Assembly (NCBI GenBank): GCA_035606945.1
Contig: DATNDR010000004.1
Location: 13,828 to 77,827 of the forward strand
Direction of reading: 5' to 3'
Length of the DNA stretch: 64,000 bases
Origin: GCA-003244245 sp035606945
Lineage (GTDB): Bacteria > Actinomycetota > Actinomycetes > Mycobacteriales > Pseudonocardiaceae
The notes below the pieces were generated by a model. That model worked only from the letters and a program-made list of their open reading frames with translations. It did not search any database and was not told where the DNA came from. The position numbers were made by a program, and so were the translations under genes. Positions within the stretch are counted from its first letter, which is position 1. Every line of letters starts with the position of its first letter. Below are positions 23,633 through 32,421 of this stretch, one piece after another.

Positions 23633-25186
23633 CTAGGGACGGTGTAGGGCATCTTCGGCGCCGGTCCCCACCGGTAAGGCCGGCGCAGCGTCACCGGCGA
23701 TGCCGCGCTCCACCCCGTCGAGCTCTTCGAGCAGGTGCTTGCCGATGGACTCGCCGGCGGGCAGCGGGATCGGATAGCGACCGTCGAAGCACGCCGTGCA
23801 CAACCGGGACGCCGGCTGCTCGGAGGCAGCGATGAGGTTGTCCAGGCTGACGTAACCGAGGCTGTCGGCGCCGATACAGCGCCGGATCCCGTCGACCCCC
23901 GCGCCGTTGGCGATCAGTTCGGCGCGGGAGGCGAAGTCGATGCCGTAGAAACACGGCCAGCGCACCGGCGGGCTGGCGATGCGGACGTGTACCTCGATCG
24001 CGCCAGCCTCGCGCAGCATCCGGACCAGCGCGCGCTGGGTGTTGCCGCGCACGATGGAGTCGTCCACCACCACCAGGCGCTTGCCGCGGATGACGTCACG
24101 TAGTGGGTTGAGTTTGAGGCGGATGCCCAGCTGCCGGATCGTCTGAGAGGGCTGGATGAAGGTGCGCCCGACGTAGGCATTTTTCACCAGGCCCTTCCCG
24201 TAGGGGATGCCCGAGGCTTCGGCGTAACCGATCGCGGCCGGCGTGCCCGATTCGGGTACCGGAATCACCAGATCGGCCTCGACCGGGTGCTCCTTCGCCA
24301 ACCGGCGGCCGATCTCGACGCGGGTGGCGTGCACGCCGCGCCCGGCGATCGTGGTGTCCGGCCGGGCCAGGTAGACGTACTCGAACACGCAGCCCTTGGG
24401 CTCGGGGCTGGCGAAGCGGGAGCTGCGCAGCCCGTCGGGGTCGATGGCCAGCAGCTCACCCGGCTCCACCTCACGGACGAAGCTCGCGCCGACGATGTCC
24501 AGTGCCGCGGTCTCGCTGGCCACCACCCAGCCGCGCTCCAGCCTGCCCAGCACCAGCGGGCGGACGCCGTGCGGGTCGCGCGCCGCATACAGGGTGTCCT
24601 CATCGCAGAACACCAGCGAGAACGCCCCCCGCAACCGGGGCAGCACCCGCTGGGCCGCGTTTTCGATCCCGATGTCCGCGGCGGCCGCAGCAAGCAGGCC
24701 GGTGATCAGATCCGAGTCGGTGGTCGCCCCGTTCCGGGCGCCGATCTTGCGGGCCTGGATGAGCAGCTCAGCGGTGTTGACCAGGTTGCCGTTGTGGCCC
24801 AGCGCCAGGCCGGACCCGGCGGCCGTGGTGTGGAAGGTGGGCTGGGCGTTCTCCCACGTCGTCGAGCCGGTGGTGGAGTACCGGCAGTGGCCGACGGCGA
24901 TGTGCCCGGTCAGGCTGGACAACACCTGCTCATCGAACACCTGGCTGACCAAGCCGAGATCTTTGAACACCAGCACCTGCGAGCCATCGGACACCGCGAT
25001 GCCGGCGGCCTCCTGGCCCCGGTGCTGCAACGCGTACAGGCCGAAGTAGGCGAGTTTGGCGACCTCTTCACCGGGTGCCCATACACCGAATACCCCACAC
25101 TCTTCGCGCGGTCCGGCATAGTCTTCGCGGTCGTCTCGACGGTCGGGGTCTTGCCGGGGCTCATCGTTGCCCACGTGCGACTCCAC
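23633..25186 (-). CDS. purF: Amidophosphoribosyltransferase
   Basis: Commits PRPP to purine synthesis. The 517 residues include a propeptide of about 30 residues before the catalytic Cys (EECGVFGVWAPG), the Ntn glutaminase domain (CRYSTTGSTTWENAQP, ALGHNGNLVN), the PRPP loop VVVDDSIVRGNT, and Fe-S ligands (CIGADS; LCTACFDG). A Bacillus-type clustered enzyme. GTG start at 25186; a second in-frame GTG is at 25174. Confidence 0.96.
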   Translation of the reverse strand: MESHVGNDEPRQDPDRRDDREDYAGPREECGVFGVWAPGEEVAKLAYFGLYALQHRGQEAAGIAVSDGSQVLVFKDLGLVSQVFDEQVLSSLTGHIAVGHCRYSTTGSTTWENAQPTFHTTAAGSGLALGHNGNLVNTAELLIQARKIGARNGATTDSDLITGLLAAAAADIGIENAAQRVLPRLRGAFSLVFCDEDTLYAARDPHGVRPLVLGRLERGWVVASETAALDIVGASFVREVEPGELLAIDPDGLRSSRFASPEPKGCVFEYVYLARPDTTIAGRGVHATRVEIGRRLAKEHPVEADLVIPVPESGTPAAIGYAEASGIPYGKGLVKNAYVGRTFIQPSQTIRQLGIRLKLNPLRDVIRGKRLVVVDDSIVRGNTQRALVRMLREAGAIEVHVRIASPPVRWPCFYGIDFASRAELIANGAGVDGIRRCIGADSLGYVSLDNLIAASEQPASRLCTACFDGRYPIPLPAGESIGKHLLEELDGVERGIAGDAAPALPVGTGAEDALHRP

Positions 25187-25225
25187 ACTCGGGGGTATCC
25201 AGACAGCCTCGAGTCTACGGGCTGG

Positions 25226-25783
25226 CTACACCCGACGCCCGAGCAGAGCCAGCAACCGGGTCTGCGTGTCGGCGTCGCCCACCTCGATCGGCGGAGCGAA
25301 CAGTCCGGTGCCGACCAGTTGATCGACCTGCGGTTCGATGAACGCCAGCACGTCTGACACCAGCTCCTCGTCGAGCTGCTCGTTCGCTCCGATGGCCCGG
25401 GCCAGGTCCCACGTGTGCACCGTGAGGTCCATCGTCATCTCCTGGCAGTAGCCCTCCGCGGGGCGGCGCCCGTAGGAAAGCTCGACAGATCGCCGTAGCG
25501 CACCTGGAGCGGCGAACGCCTCGCGCGCCGCGGCCGCCGCACTCGCCCAGGCCGCCACCGCGTCGTCCCCAAGCTGATCGCCGTCGAAGCGATCGCCGAC
25601 ATCGTCGACGGTGGCCCCTTCCAGCAGCAGCGGCGCCCACAACTGCTCGACGACCAGGTGATTCACCAGCTGGCGCACATCCCACTCCGCACACGGCGTG
25701 GGCTTATCCCACTGGTCGGGCCGCACCCTCCGCACCCGCGTATCGAACTCCCCCACCGCTTTCTCATATTTCCCCAACGTCAT
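25226..25783 (-). CDS. TIGR03086 family metal-binding protein (DinB-like)
   Basis: A 185-residue four-helix-bundle protein of the DinB/maleylpyruvate isomerase-like group: DQWDKPTPCAEWDVRQLVNHLV near residue 25 carries the usual metal-site His, and MTMDLTVHTWDLARAIG the second. Such actinobacterial proteins often use mycothiol as cofactor; the reaction is unknown. The ATG at 25783 overlaps the stop of the sterol-carrier gene (ATGA), so translation is coupled. Confidence 0.82.
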   Translation of the reverse strand: MTLGKYEKAVGEFDTRVRRVRPDQWDKPTPCAEWDVRQLVNHLVVEQLWAPLLLEGATVDDVGDRFDGDQLGDDAVAAWASAAAAAREAFAAPGALRRSVELSYGRRPAEGYCQEMTMDLTVHTWDLARAIGANEQLDEELVSDVLAFIEPQVDQLVGTGLFAPPIEVGDADTQTRLLALLGRRV

Positions 25784-26142
25784 ATCCCCATCGTGCCGCT
25801 TATCGCATTCAGCGGCAGCGGCAGCCAGGGGGACAGGTCCGCGCGGGGGCCGGAGGCCACGACGCGGCCTTCGGTGATCGCGGTCTGCCAGGTGAGGCGA
25901 GCAGTGGCCAGTTGGAGCCAGGTTCTGGGGTCGGTTTCGACCACGTTGGGTGGGGTGCCTCTGGTGTGGCGAGGGCCCGCGACGCACTGCACCGCAGCGA
26001 ACGGCGGTACCCGCACCTCGACCGCGGCGCCGGGCGCCAGCTGCGCCAACGCGCGAAGGCTGCGCCGCACAGCTTGCGCGACCTCCGCCCGCCCCGGCTC
26101 GCCGGCCGTCCCGTCCAACCACTTCCCCACCTCGTCTCTCAC
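25780..26142 (-). CDS. Sterol carrier family protein
   Basis: A 120-residue actinobacterial sterol-carrier-like domain: ALAQLAPGAAVEVRVPPFAAVQC, HTRGTPPNVVETDPRTWLQLA, VVASGPRADLSPWLPL. The fold is SCP2-like; no ligand is known. The gene sits between purL and purF in many actinobacteria. Its ATGA overlap with the next gene and 19-nt gap to purL suggest one operon. Confidence 0.83.
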   Translation of the reverse strand: MRDEVGKWLDGTAGEPGRAEVAQAVRRSLRALAQLAPGAAVEVRVPPFAAVQCVAGPRHTRGTPPNVVETDPRTWLQLATARLTWQTAITEGRVVASGPRADLSPWLPLPLNAISGTMGI

Positions 26143-26161
26143 CCGCCTCCTCCTATCGCGG

Positions 26162-28396
26162 TCACGGGGTGCCGAACAGGGCGGAAAGGGTGGAGTTCCA
26201 GGCGGTGCGGAGGTCGGTGAGGGGCAAGGGGGCTAGGGGGGTGATGTCCAGGGTGGGAGCGGGGTGGATCTCGCCTAGGCGGGTCACCGGGACCTGGTGG
26301 ACCGAGCACAGTTGCGCGACACGCGGGGCATGAGCGCAGGACACGCCAAGGAGGACGCGGGCGGAGGACTCGGAGAACAGGGCGACGAAGGGATCGACGT
26401 TGGCGGGGAGCTCGACCCGGGCGCCGAGATCGCTGAGCAGGCAGGCCTCGACCAGGGCCTGCGCCAGGCCGCCATCGGACAGATCGTGGGCTGCGCTGAC
26501 CAGACCCTCGCGGGCCGCCGCAGCGAGTACTGCGCCGATCGCCTGCTCGCGGGCCAGGTTCACCGCGGGTGGGCGACCGCCGAGATGGCCGTGCACCTCG
26601 TGTGCCCACTCGCTGCCGCCGAGCTCGTCACGGGTGTCGCCGAGCAGCCACACCTCGTCTCCGACTCCGCCCAATCCCGTCGGTATCCGGCAGCGGACAT
26701 CGTCGATCACGCCGAGCACCCCGATCACCGGGGTGGGCAGGATCGCGGTGTCACCGGTCTGGTTGTAGAAGCTGACATTGCCACCGGTGACCGGGATGCC
26801 GAGCTGGGCGCACCCGTCGGCCAGCCCGCGCACCGCGTGGTCGAACTGCCACATCACGCCGGGATCGGTGGGCGCGCCGAAGTTGAGGCAGTTGGTCACG
26901 GCCAGCGGGGTGGCGCCGGTGACCGCCACGTTGCGGTAGGCCTCGGCCAGCGCCAGCTGGGTGCCGGCGTAGGGGTCCAGCGCGCAGTACCGGGCGTTGC
27001 AGTCGGTGGCCACCGCCACCCCGCGTTGGGTGGTCTCGTCGATGCGCACCACACCCGCGTCGCCGGGTTGGGCCAGCACGGTGCCGCCGCGCACGTAGCG
27101 GTCGTACTGGTCGGTCACCCAGGCCCGCGAGCACAGCCCGGGGCTGGCCACCATCCGCAGCACCGTAGCCCGAACGTCGTCCACCGTGGACGGCCGGGCC
27201 AGCAGGTCCGGAGTGGACGCTTGCAGGTCATCCTGAGTGGACGGTCGCTGCACCGGCCGGTGGTAGACCGGGCCCTCATGCGCCACGGTGCGCGGCGGCG
27301 CGTCCACCACGGTGTCGCTGTGATAGCGAATCACCAGCCGGCCACTATCGGTGACCTCGCCGATCACCGTCGCGGTGACCTCCCACTTCGCACACAACGC
27401 CATGAAGGCGTCTACATCGGACGGGCGCACCACCGCGCACATCCGCTCCTGGGACTCGCTGCACAGGATCTCGGCCGGTGTCATGCCCGACGCCCGCAGC
27501 GGCACCGCGTCGAGAGCCACCTGCATGCCGCCATCGCCGGCGCTGGCCAGCTCGCTGGTCGCGCACGCCAGCCCCGCCCCACCCAGGTCCTGAATGCCGA
27601 CCACCAAGCCCGCGGCGTAGAGCTCCAGGCAGCACTCGATCAGCACCTTCTCGGCGAACGGATCACCCACCTGGACGCTGGGCAGCTTCTTTCGGCCGGC
27701 CCCGCTGGTGAAGCTCTCGCTGGCCAGCACTGAGACGCCGCCGATGCCGTCGCGGCCGGTGCGCGCGCCAAACAGGACGATCTTGTTGCCGGTACCGCTG
27801 GCGTGCGCCCGGTGCAGATCGCTGACCCGCAGCACACCCACGCACAGCGCGTTGACCAGTGGGTTGCCCGCGTAGGAGGGGTCGAAGCCGACCTCGCCAC
27901 CGATGTTGGGCAACCCGAGGCAGTTGCCGTAGCCACCGATCCCCGCGACCACGCCGGGCAGTACCCGCGCGGTGTCGGGAGCGTCCGCGGGGCCGAAACG
28001 CAACGAATCCAGCACCGCGATCGGGCGGGCGCCCATGGCCATGATGTCGCGCACGATTCCGCCAACTCCGGTCGCGGCCCCCTGATAGGGCTCCACATAG
28101 GACGGATGGTTGTGCGACTCGATCTTGAAGGTGACCGCCCAGCCGTCGCCGACCTCGACGACACCGGCGTTGTCCCCGATCCCGGCGAGCATGCGCTGGC
28201 GCATCGCCGCGGTGGTGGTCTCCCCGAAATAGCGCAGGTGCACCTTGGACGACTTGTACGAGCAGTGCTCGCTCCACATCACCGAGTACATCGCCAGCTC
28301 GGCGTCACTCGGCCGGCGCCCGAGGATCTCGATGATCCGCGCGTACTCGTCGTCCGCCAGACCCAGTTCCCGGTACGGCTGCTCAGTGGTCACCAC
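26162..28396 (-). CDS. purL: Phosphoribosylformylglycinamidine synthase subunit PurL
   Basis: The 744-residue small-type PurL amidates FGAR to FGAM with ATP and needs PurQ and PurS, both present at 29.0-29.9 kb. Seen: SEHCSYKSSKVHLR near residue 45, FKIESHNHPSYVEPYQGAATGVGG, FGARTGRDGIGGVSVLASE, and QDLGGAGLACATSELA. GTG 28396 lies six nt after a TACCCT -10 box read on the minus strand (28408-28403), so the mRNA is probably leaderless. Confidence 0.96.
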   Translation of the reverse strand: MVTTEQPYRELGLADDEYARIIEILGRRPSDAELAMYSVMWSEHCSYKSSKVHLRYFGETTTAAMRQRMLAGIGDNAGVVEVGDGWAVTFKIESHNHPSYVEPYQGAATGVGGIVRDIMAMGARPIAVLDSLRFGPADAPDTARVLPGVVAGIGGYGNCLGLPNIGGEVGFDPSYAGNPLVNALCVGVLRVSDLHRAHASGTGNKIVLFGARTGRDGIGGVSVLASESFTSGAGRKKLPSVQVGDPFAEKVLIECCLELYAAGLVVGIQDLGGAGLACATSELASAGDGGMQVALDAVPLRASGMTPAEILCSESQERMCAVVRPSDVDAFMALCAKWEVTATVIGEVTDSGRLVIRYHSDTVVDAPPRTVAHEGPVYHRPVQRPSTQDDLQASTPDLLARPSTVDDVRATVLRMVASPGLCSRAWVTDQYDRYVRGGTVLAQPGDAGVVRIDETTQRGVAVATDCNARYCALDPYAGTQLALAEAYRNVAVTGATPLAVTNCLNFGAPTDPGVMWQFDHAVRGLADGCAQLGIPVTGGNVSFYNQTGDTAILPTPVIGVLGVIDDVRCRIPTGLGGVGDEVWLLGDTRDELGGSEWAHEVHGHLGGRPPAVNLAREQAIGAVLAAAAREGLVSAAHDLSDGGLAQALVEACLLSDLGARVELPANVDPFVALFSESSARVLLGVSCAHAPRVAQLCSVHQVPVTRLGEIHPAPTLDITPLAPLPLTDLRTAWNSTLSALFGTP

Positions 28397-28402
28397 ACTT
28401 CG

Positions 28403-28408
28403 AGGGTA
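28403..28408 (-). promoter_or_regulatory. -10 box of a predicted leaderless purL transcript
   Basis: TACCCT on the minus strand ends six nt before the purL GTG at 28396. Confidence 0.45.
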
Positions 28409-28445
28409 TGCGGCGCTCTAGACTTCACCCCAGGAGGAGGCGACG

Positions 28446-29036
28446 ATGACCGAACCGGTGCTCACGATCCCGGACGGTGGCTGGACCGTCGATGACCTCG
28501 ACGCGTTTCCGGAAAGCCATCGCCGGTACGAACTCACAGATGGAGCGCTGACCGTGTCACCGTCCCCGTCAAGCCTGCACCAGTTCGTCGCAGGTCACTT
28601 GCTAATGCGCTTGACGGCGGTCGCACCCGAGCCGCTCGCTGTCACGCAAGGGGTGGAGATCCGATTCGGGCGGCAGCTGACGCGCATTCCCGACGTCCTA
28701 GTAGTGCGCAGTCCGCAACCGGAACGGCACTGGTTTGCGCCATCCGAAGTGCTGGTGGCGGTGGAAATCGAGTCGCCGGGCAGCCACCTGGAGGACCGGG
28801 CCACCAAGCCCGCCCTGTACGCCAGGTACGGGATTCCGCACTACTGGCGGATCGAACTGCAGCCGCCACTGGTCAGCGTCTACGGCATCGGACAAGGCGA
28901 CTGCTACCAGATGACCGGTGCGGGCCCGCGGCTGTCCGTCAGCGAGCCAGTCATCGTCGATATCGCCATTGCTGAACTGCTGCCGCGGTGGGCAGGCCGC
29001 GGCAAGGGACCGACCGTGCCCGAGCAAGGTCTTTAG
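28446..29036 (+). CDS. Uma2 family endonuclease-like protein
   Basis: A 196-residue PD-(D/E)xK-fold protein: TVDDLDAFPESHRRYELTDG, LTRIPDVLVVRSPQP with the Asp, LVAVEIESPGS with the Glu, and KPALYARYGIPHYWRIEL with the Lys. Uma2 proteins are nuclease-like and abundant in actinobacteria and cyanobacteria; biological roles are unclear. AGGAGG precedes the ATG. It interrupts the purine block, divergent from purL and overlapping purQ tail to tail. Confidence 0.86.
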   Translation: MTEPVLTIPDGGWTVDDLDAFPESHRRYELTDGALTVSPSPSSLHQFVAGHLLMRLTAVAPEPLAVTQGVEIRFGRQLTRIPDVLVVRSPQPERHWFAPSEVLVAVEIESPGSHLEDRATKPALYARYGIPHYWRIELQPPLVSVYGIGQGDCYQMTGAGPRLSVSEPVIVDIAIAELLPRWAGRGKGPTVPEQGL

Positions 29037-29719
29037 CCGCGCACCGAGCCGAGTACCGCGTCGACGGCGGAACGAAAGACGTCCAGGCCGTCGCTGGATG
29101 GGCCGGTGAGCGGATCGATGGCGTGCTCGGGATGCGGCATCAAGCCGACCACCCGGCCATCCGCCGAAGCAATCCCGGCGATGTCGTGGAGTGCTCCATT
29201 CGGGCTGAAGCCCACGTACCGGAAGACCACCCGACTATCAGCCTCCAGCGTGGCCAGGGTGGCGGAGTCAGCCACATACCGGCCTTCGATGGACTTCAGC
29301 GGCACGACCACCTCGGCGCCGGTCGTGTATCGACCTGTCCAGGCCGTCGCACTGGTCTCCACGCGTAGCCGCTGGTCCCGGCAAATGAAGTGCAGCCCCG
29401 AGTTGCGCACCAGCGCGCCGGGCAGCAGGCCCGCCTCACACAGGATCTGAAAGCCGTTGCAGATACCCAGCACCGGCATGCCGCGGCCGGCGGCGTCGCG
29501 CACCGCGCGCAGCACCGGTTGGTGCGCTGCGATCGCACCGGCCCGCAGGTAGTCGCCGTAGGAAAACCCGCCGGGCACGATCACTGCATCGACGCCGCGC
29601 AGGTCGTCGTCGGCATGCCAGAGGCCGACCGGCTCAGCCCCGGCATAGCGCACGGCGCGGGCGGTATCGACGTCATCGAGCGTGCCGGGGAAGGTGATGA
29701 CGCCGATCCGACAGGTCAC
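29033..29719 (-). CDS. purQ: Phosphoribosylformylglycinamidine synthase subunit PurQ
   Basis: The glutaminase of FGAM synthase, feeding ammonia to PurL. Class I amidotransferase of 228 residues: RIGVITFPGTLDDVDTAR, VPGGFSYGDYLRAGAIA, the nucleophile in VLGICNGFQILCEAGLLPG, and PHPEHAID with the His and Glu of the triad. Its start overlaps the purS stop (ATGA). Confidence 0.95.
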   Translation of the reverse strand: MTCRIGVITFPGTLDDVDTARAVRYAGAEPVGLWHADDDLRGVDAVIVPGGFSYGDYLRAGAIAAHQPVLRAVRDAAGRGMPVLGICNGFQILCEAGLLPGALVRNSGLHFICRDQRLRVETSATAWTGRYTTGAEVVVPLKSIEGRYVADSATLATLEADSRVVFRYVGFSPNGALHDIAGIASADGRVVGLMPHPEHAIDPLTGPSSDGLDVFRSAVDAVLGSVRG

Positions 29720-29949
29720 AGCAGGCGCACCGTCCAGTCCTCGATCACCGGGTTGGCGAGCAGTTCACCCGCAATCCGATGCAACGTCTCGGCGTCGACA
29801 TCCTCATCGACGTCGAGCTCGAAATGCTTGCCCTGCCGCACATCTCGTACCCCGCGCACGCCCAACCGAGGCAACGCGCGCACGATCGCCTGCCCCTGCG
29901 GATCGAGGATTTCGGGTTTCGGGACGACGTCGACGACCACTCGCGGCAC
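29716..29949 (-). CDS. purS: Phosphoribosylformylglycinamidine synthase subunit PurS
   Basis: A 77-residue bridging subunit of the PurLQS complex: PRVVVDVVPKPEILDPQGQA, LGVRGVRDVRQGKHFELDV. The start is GTG 29949, giving the usual family length; the frame is open further upstream without similarity. Coupled to purQ by a four-nt overlap. Confidence 0.92.
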   Translation of the reverse strand: MPRVVVDVVPKPEILDPQGQAIVRALPRLGVRGVRDVRQGKHFELDVDEDVDAETLHRIAGELLANPVIEDWTVRLL

Positions 29950-30034
29950 CTTAGCGAGGCTACCCGCGCGCCCGCGGCACGTGGCACGCTGGCCGGGAAG
30001 GATGGTCCCAGCGGCCGGAGAGGACGGGAGCATC

Positions 30035-30676
30035 GTGCACATCGTTCACCTGGGGCAGTCTTGCGTCCTGGTCGAAACCGGAGCCGCTCGGCTATTGCTG
30101 GATCCGGGGATTTACTCCACCGGCTTCGACGAGCTGACCGAGCTGGATGCGATCCTGGTGACCCACCAGCACCCCGACCACCTCGACCTCGAGCGGCTAC
30201 CCGCGCTGCTGGCCGCCAACCCTGGCGCCGAGCTTGTGGTCGACGCCGGCTCTGCACCGCTGCTGGCCGACGCGGGCATCGGGCACCGGGTAGCCGGATC
30301 CGGGCAACGGCTGGAGCTGAGCGGCACAGCCGTTGACGTCATCGGCGGCGACCATGGCGTCATCCACCCGGACATTCCAGTAGTGCCGAACAACGGCTAC
30401 CTGATCGACGGCGATGCCGGCACCGTCTTGCATCCCGGGGACGCACTGCACTCACCTCCGCGCCCGGTGGATCTGCTGTTGCTACCCACCGCCGCACCGT
30501 GGCTGAAAGTCTCCGAAGCGGTGGACTACCTGCGCGCCGTCGCGCCTGCCTTGGCCGTGCCCATCCACCAGGCCATCCTGGCCAAGCCCGAGAAGTACTA
30601 CGGGCTGTTCCGCGAGCTCGCCCCTACCGGCACCGACATCCAGATCGCCCTCCACGGCGAGCCGCTCAAACTCTGA
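30035..30676 (+). CDS. MBL fold metallo-hydrolase (UlaG-like)
   Basis: A 213-residue metallo-beta-lactamase-fold protein: VHIVHLGQSCVLVETGAARL, the zinc motif THQHPDHLD, VIGGDHGVIHPD and LHPGDALHSP with further ligands. Close to UlaG-type and RomA-type hydrolases; the substrate is unknown. GTG 30035 follows AGAGGACGGGAG. Longer upstream frames overlap purQ and purS and are not supported. Confidence 0.86.
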   Translation: MHIVHLGQSCVLVETGAARLLLDPGIYSTGFDELTELDAILVTHQHPDHLDLERLPALLAANPGAELVVDAGSAPLLADAGIGHRVAGSGQRLELSGTAVDVIGGDHGVIHPDIPVVPNNGYLIDGDAGTVLHPGDALHSPPRPVDLLLLPTAAPWLKVSEAVDYLRAVAPALAVPIHQAILAKPEKYYGLFRELAPTGTDIQIALHGEPLKL

Positions 30677-30709
30677 TCTCCCGTCCGCAGCAACAGCGCC
30701 CGCAGAACA

Positions 30710-30749
30710 CTCGCGGGGCGCCGGCCTGGTTTGGCCGGCGCCCCGCGAG
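30710..30749. terminator. Bidirectional terminator hairpin
   Basis: A perfect 17-bp stem (CTCGCGGGGCGCCGGCC and its complement) with a 6-nt TGGTTT loop, between the convergent metallo-hydrolase and heptad-repeat genes. Confidence 0.75.
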
Positions 30750-30774
30750 GGACTGTCGATGAAAACCCTGCGAA

Positions 30775-31671
30775 CTACTTCGGAGCCACTACCTGACCGA
30801 GCAGATCCCCGGTGTCACCCAGCACTGGCAAACCCTGCAGCAGGTTGGTCAGTACCGACGGCAGCTGAGTGGTAGGCAGTGCGGGCAGCGCGGGCAGGCC
30901 GAGCGCGGAAATCTGCGGAAGCAGATCCAACGACGGCAGTGACGCCTGCGCAGCTGCGGGATCCTGGCGACCCGATGCGGCGATCATTTCCCGCATCACA
31001 CCCGCATTCCGCAGGTTCAGAAGGATGGGCGAGGTCTCAATCCCGAATGCATCACCGTTGACAGTGCCCGGGAAAGGAGCAGTGCCAACCGCGTTACTAA
31101 TAATCGATGTGTCGCCATCAATGGTCTTGGCGGACCTGTCGATGTCGTCAGCCTGACCCGTGACCGTGACGACCCGAGCCCTGATGTCGTACACGTTGTC
31201 CAGCGTGCCGGCGAGTTGACCGTCGATGGAGTGCACAGTCCTGTTGATGGACTGGGCATTACCCAAAACGGTGATCAGGTTCGGACCAATCGTGTTGACA
31301 CTGTTGTTGATCGTCAGCACCGAAGCGTTGATCTGCTTCGCCGACTTGTTGATCGGACCGACAACATCATTGACCGACTTCAGACTCTGATCGATGGTGG
31401 CGGCGTTATCCGCAATACGGCCGATGGTGGGGCTGAGATTCGAAGCCGCATCACGGATCTGGTTGGCGGTGTTCGACACCTGGGTAAGGACCGGCACCGT
31501 GTTGAGCTTGCTGTTGATCGGCGTCAACGCGTTATTGATGACACCGACCCGGCTCTCAATCCGGTTGGCCGCGGCCAGGATGCCGGTAAGGAAGATTACC
31601 GCCGTCAGTGCCCAGAGGACCACGATGGCGAGCATGATCCCCGGTAGAGCCGTGGATGTTAAGCGTCGCAT
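30775..31671 (-). CDS. Heptad-repeat single-pass membrane protein A (third gene of the operon)
   Basis: 298 residues, family not recognised. One transmembrane helix (residues 9-33, PGIMLAIVVLWALTAVIFL), then about 150 residues of helix with seven-residue periodicity (SVNDVVGPINKSAKQINASV, TINNSVNTIGPN, SINRTVHSIDGQLAG), then a Pro/Leu-rich C-terminal region (LPALPALPTTQLPSVL). No Cys. Most of the protein would lie outside the membrane as a coiled coil. It follows protein B by 10 nt and is clearly a paralogue. Confidence 0.8.
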   Translation of the reverse strand: MRRLTSTALPGIMLAIVVLWALTAVIFLTGILAAANRIESRVGVINNALTPINSKLNTVPVLTQVSNTANQIRDAASNLSPTIGRIADNAATIDQSLKSVNDVVGPINKSAKQINASVLTINNSVNTIGPNLITVLGNAQSINRTVHSIDGQLAGTLDNVYDIRARVVTVTGQADDIDRSAKTIDGDTSIISNAVGTAPFPGTVNGDAFGIETSPILLNLRNAGVMREMIAASGRQDPAAAQASLPSLDLLPQISALGLPALPALPTTQLPSVLTNLLQGLPVLGDTGDLLGQVVAPK

Positions 31672-31681
31672 CAGTCACCTC

Positions 31682-32410
31682 CTACGGGTGGCACTTGAAC
31701 GGAGGCAGCAGGGACAGTACGGGCGAGGTGCAGATGTTGGTCAGGTGACGGTTGGTCTCCTGGAGCTGAAGGTTGATGTTGAACAGGTCTTGCTCAGCTC
31801 CGATGAGGGAGTTGTTGATGTCATTGACCTGCGGGGTGACCAAGGCGGTGCCTCGGCTGTCCGCGTTCTGAATCGACTCCAGGGTGCCGTCGATGGACTG
31901 CGCGACACCCAGAACGTTGAGCAGCACGTTCGAGGTGTCAATCAGCGAGGCCGAGATGGATCCCGCCGACTGCCCAGCGCCAATCAGTACCCCGGAGGTG
32001 TTGACCAACGAGTCCGACGTGTTGACGAGAGAAGCGGAGGTGTCCTTCAGAGACGCATCGATGCTCTGCGCAGTTCCCCTGATCGACACCAGTGAAGCGG
32101 TGGCGTCGGCGACCTGGCCGCGAATCGGCTTCAGGGAGGTGTCGATGTCGGTCAATGCCGCGTTGATGGTGTGAATGTAGTTGGGCAGCGGCTCGACGTT
32201 ACCGGTCGCGCCCGTCACCGAACTAGACGCCGTGAACAGCCCATTGTCGATCGACTCGAGTGCCCGAACGATACCGATCAGGAAGCCGATGACGACGACC
32301 ACGACGATGATGCCGAGCGTGGTGAAGATCCACAAAAACCGAGCGAACGAGCTGCCGGCACCGGAAGGCGGAGCGGTTGACGACGTCCTCGAGAATTCCG
32401 TTGTTGTCAT
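31682..32410 (-). CDS. Heptad-repeat single-pass membrane protein B (second gene of the operon)
   Basis: 242 residues, family not recognised. A Ser/Thr-rich cytoplasmic head, one transmembrane helix at about 25-50 (LWIFTTLGIIVVVVVIGFLI), then heptad repeats (TAQSIDASLKDTSASLVNTS, DSLVNTSGVLIGAGQ, GVAQSIDGTLESI). The C-terminus NICTSPVLSLLPPFKCHP has two Cys around a double proline, resembling the end of protein C, so a small disulfide loop is likely. Gaps of 10-11 nt to both neighbours show one operon. Confidence 0.8.
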   Translation of the reverse strand: MTTTEFSRTSSTAPPSGAGSSFARFLWIFTTLGIIVVVVVIGFLIGIVRALESIDNGLFTASSSVTGATGNVEPLPNYIHTINAALTDIDTSLKPIRGQVADATASLVSIRGTAQSIDASLKDTSASLVNTSDSLVNTSGVLIGAGQSAGSISASLIDTSNVLLNVLGVAQSIDGTLESIQNADSRGTALVTPQVNDINNSLIGAEQDLFNINLQLQETNRHLTNICTSPVLSLLPPFKCHP

Positions 32411-32421
32411 CTGCCATCCTC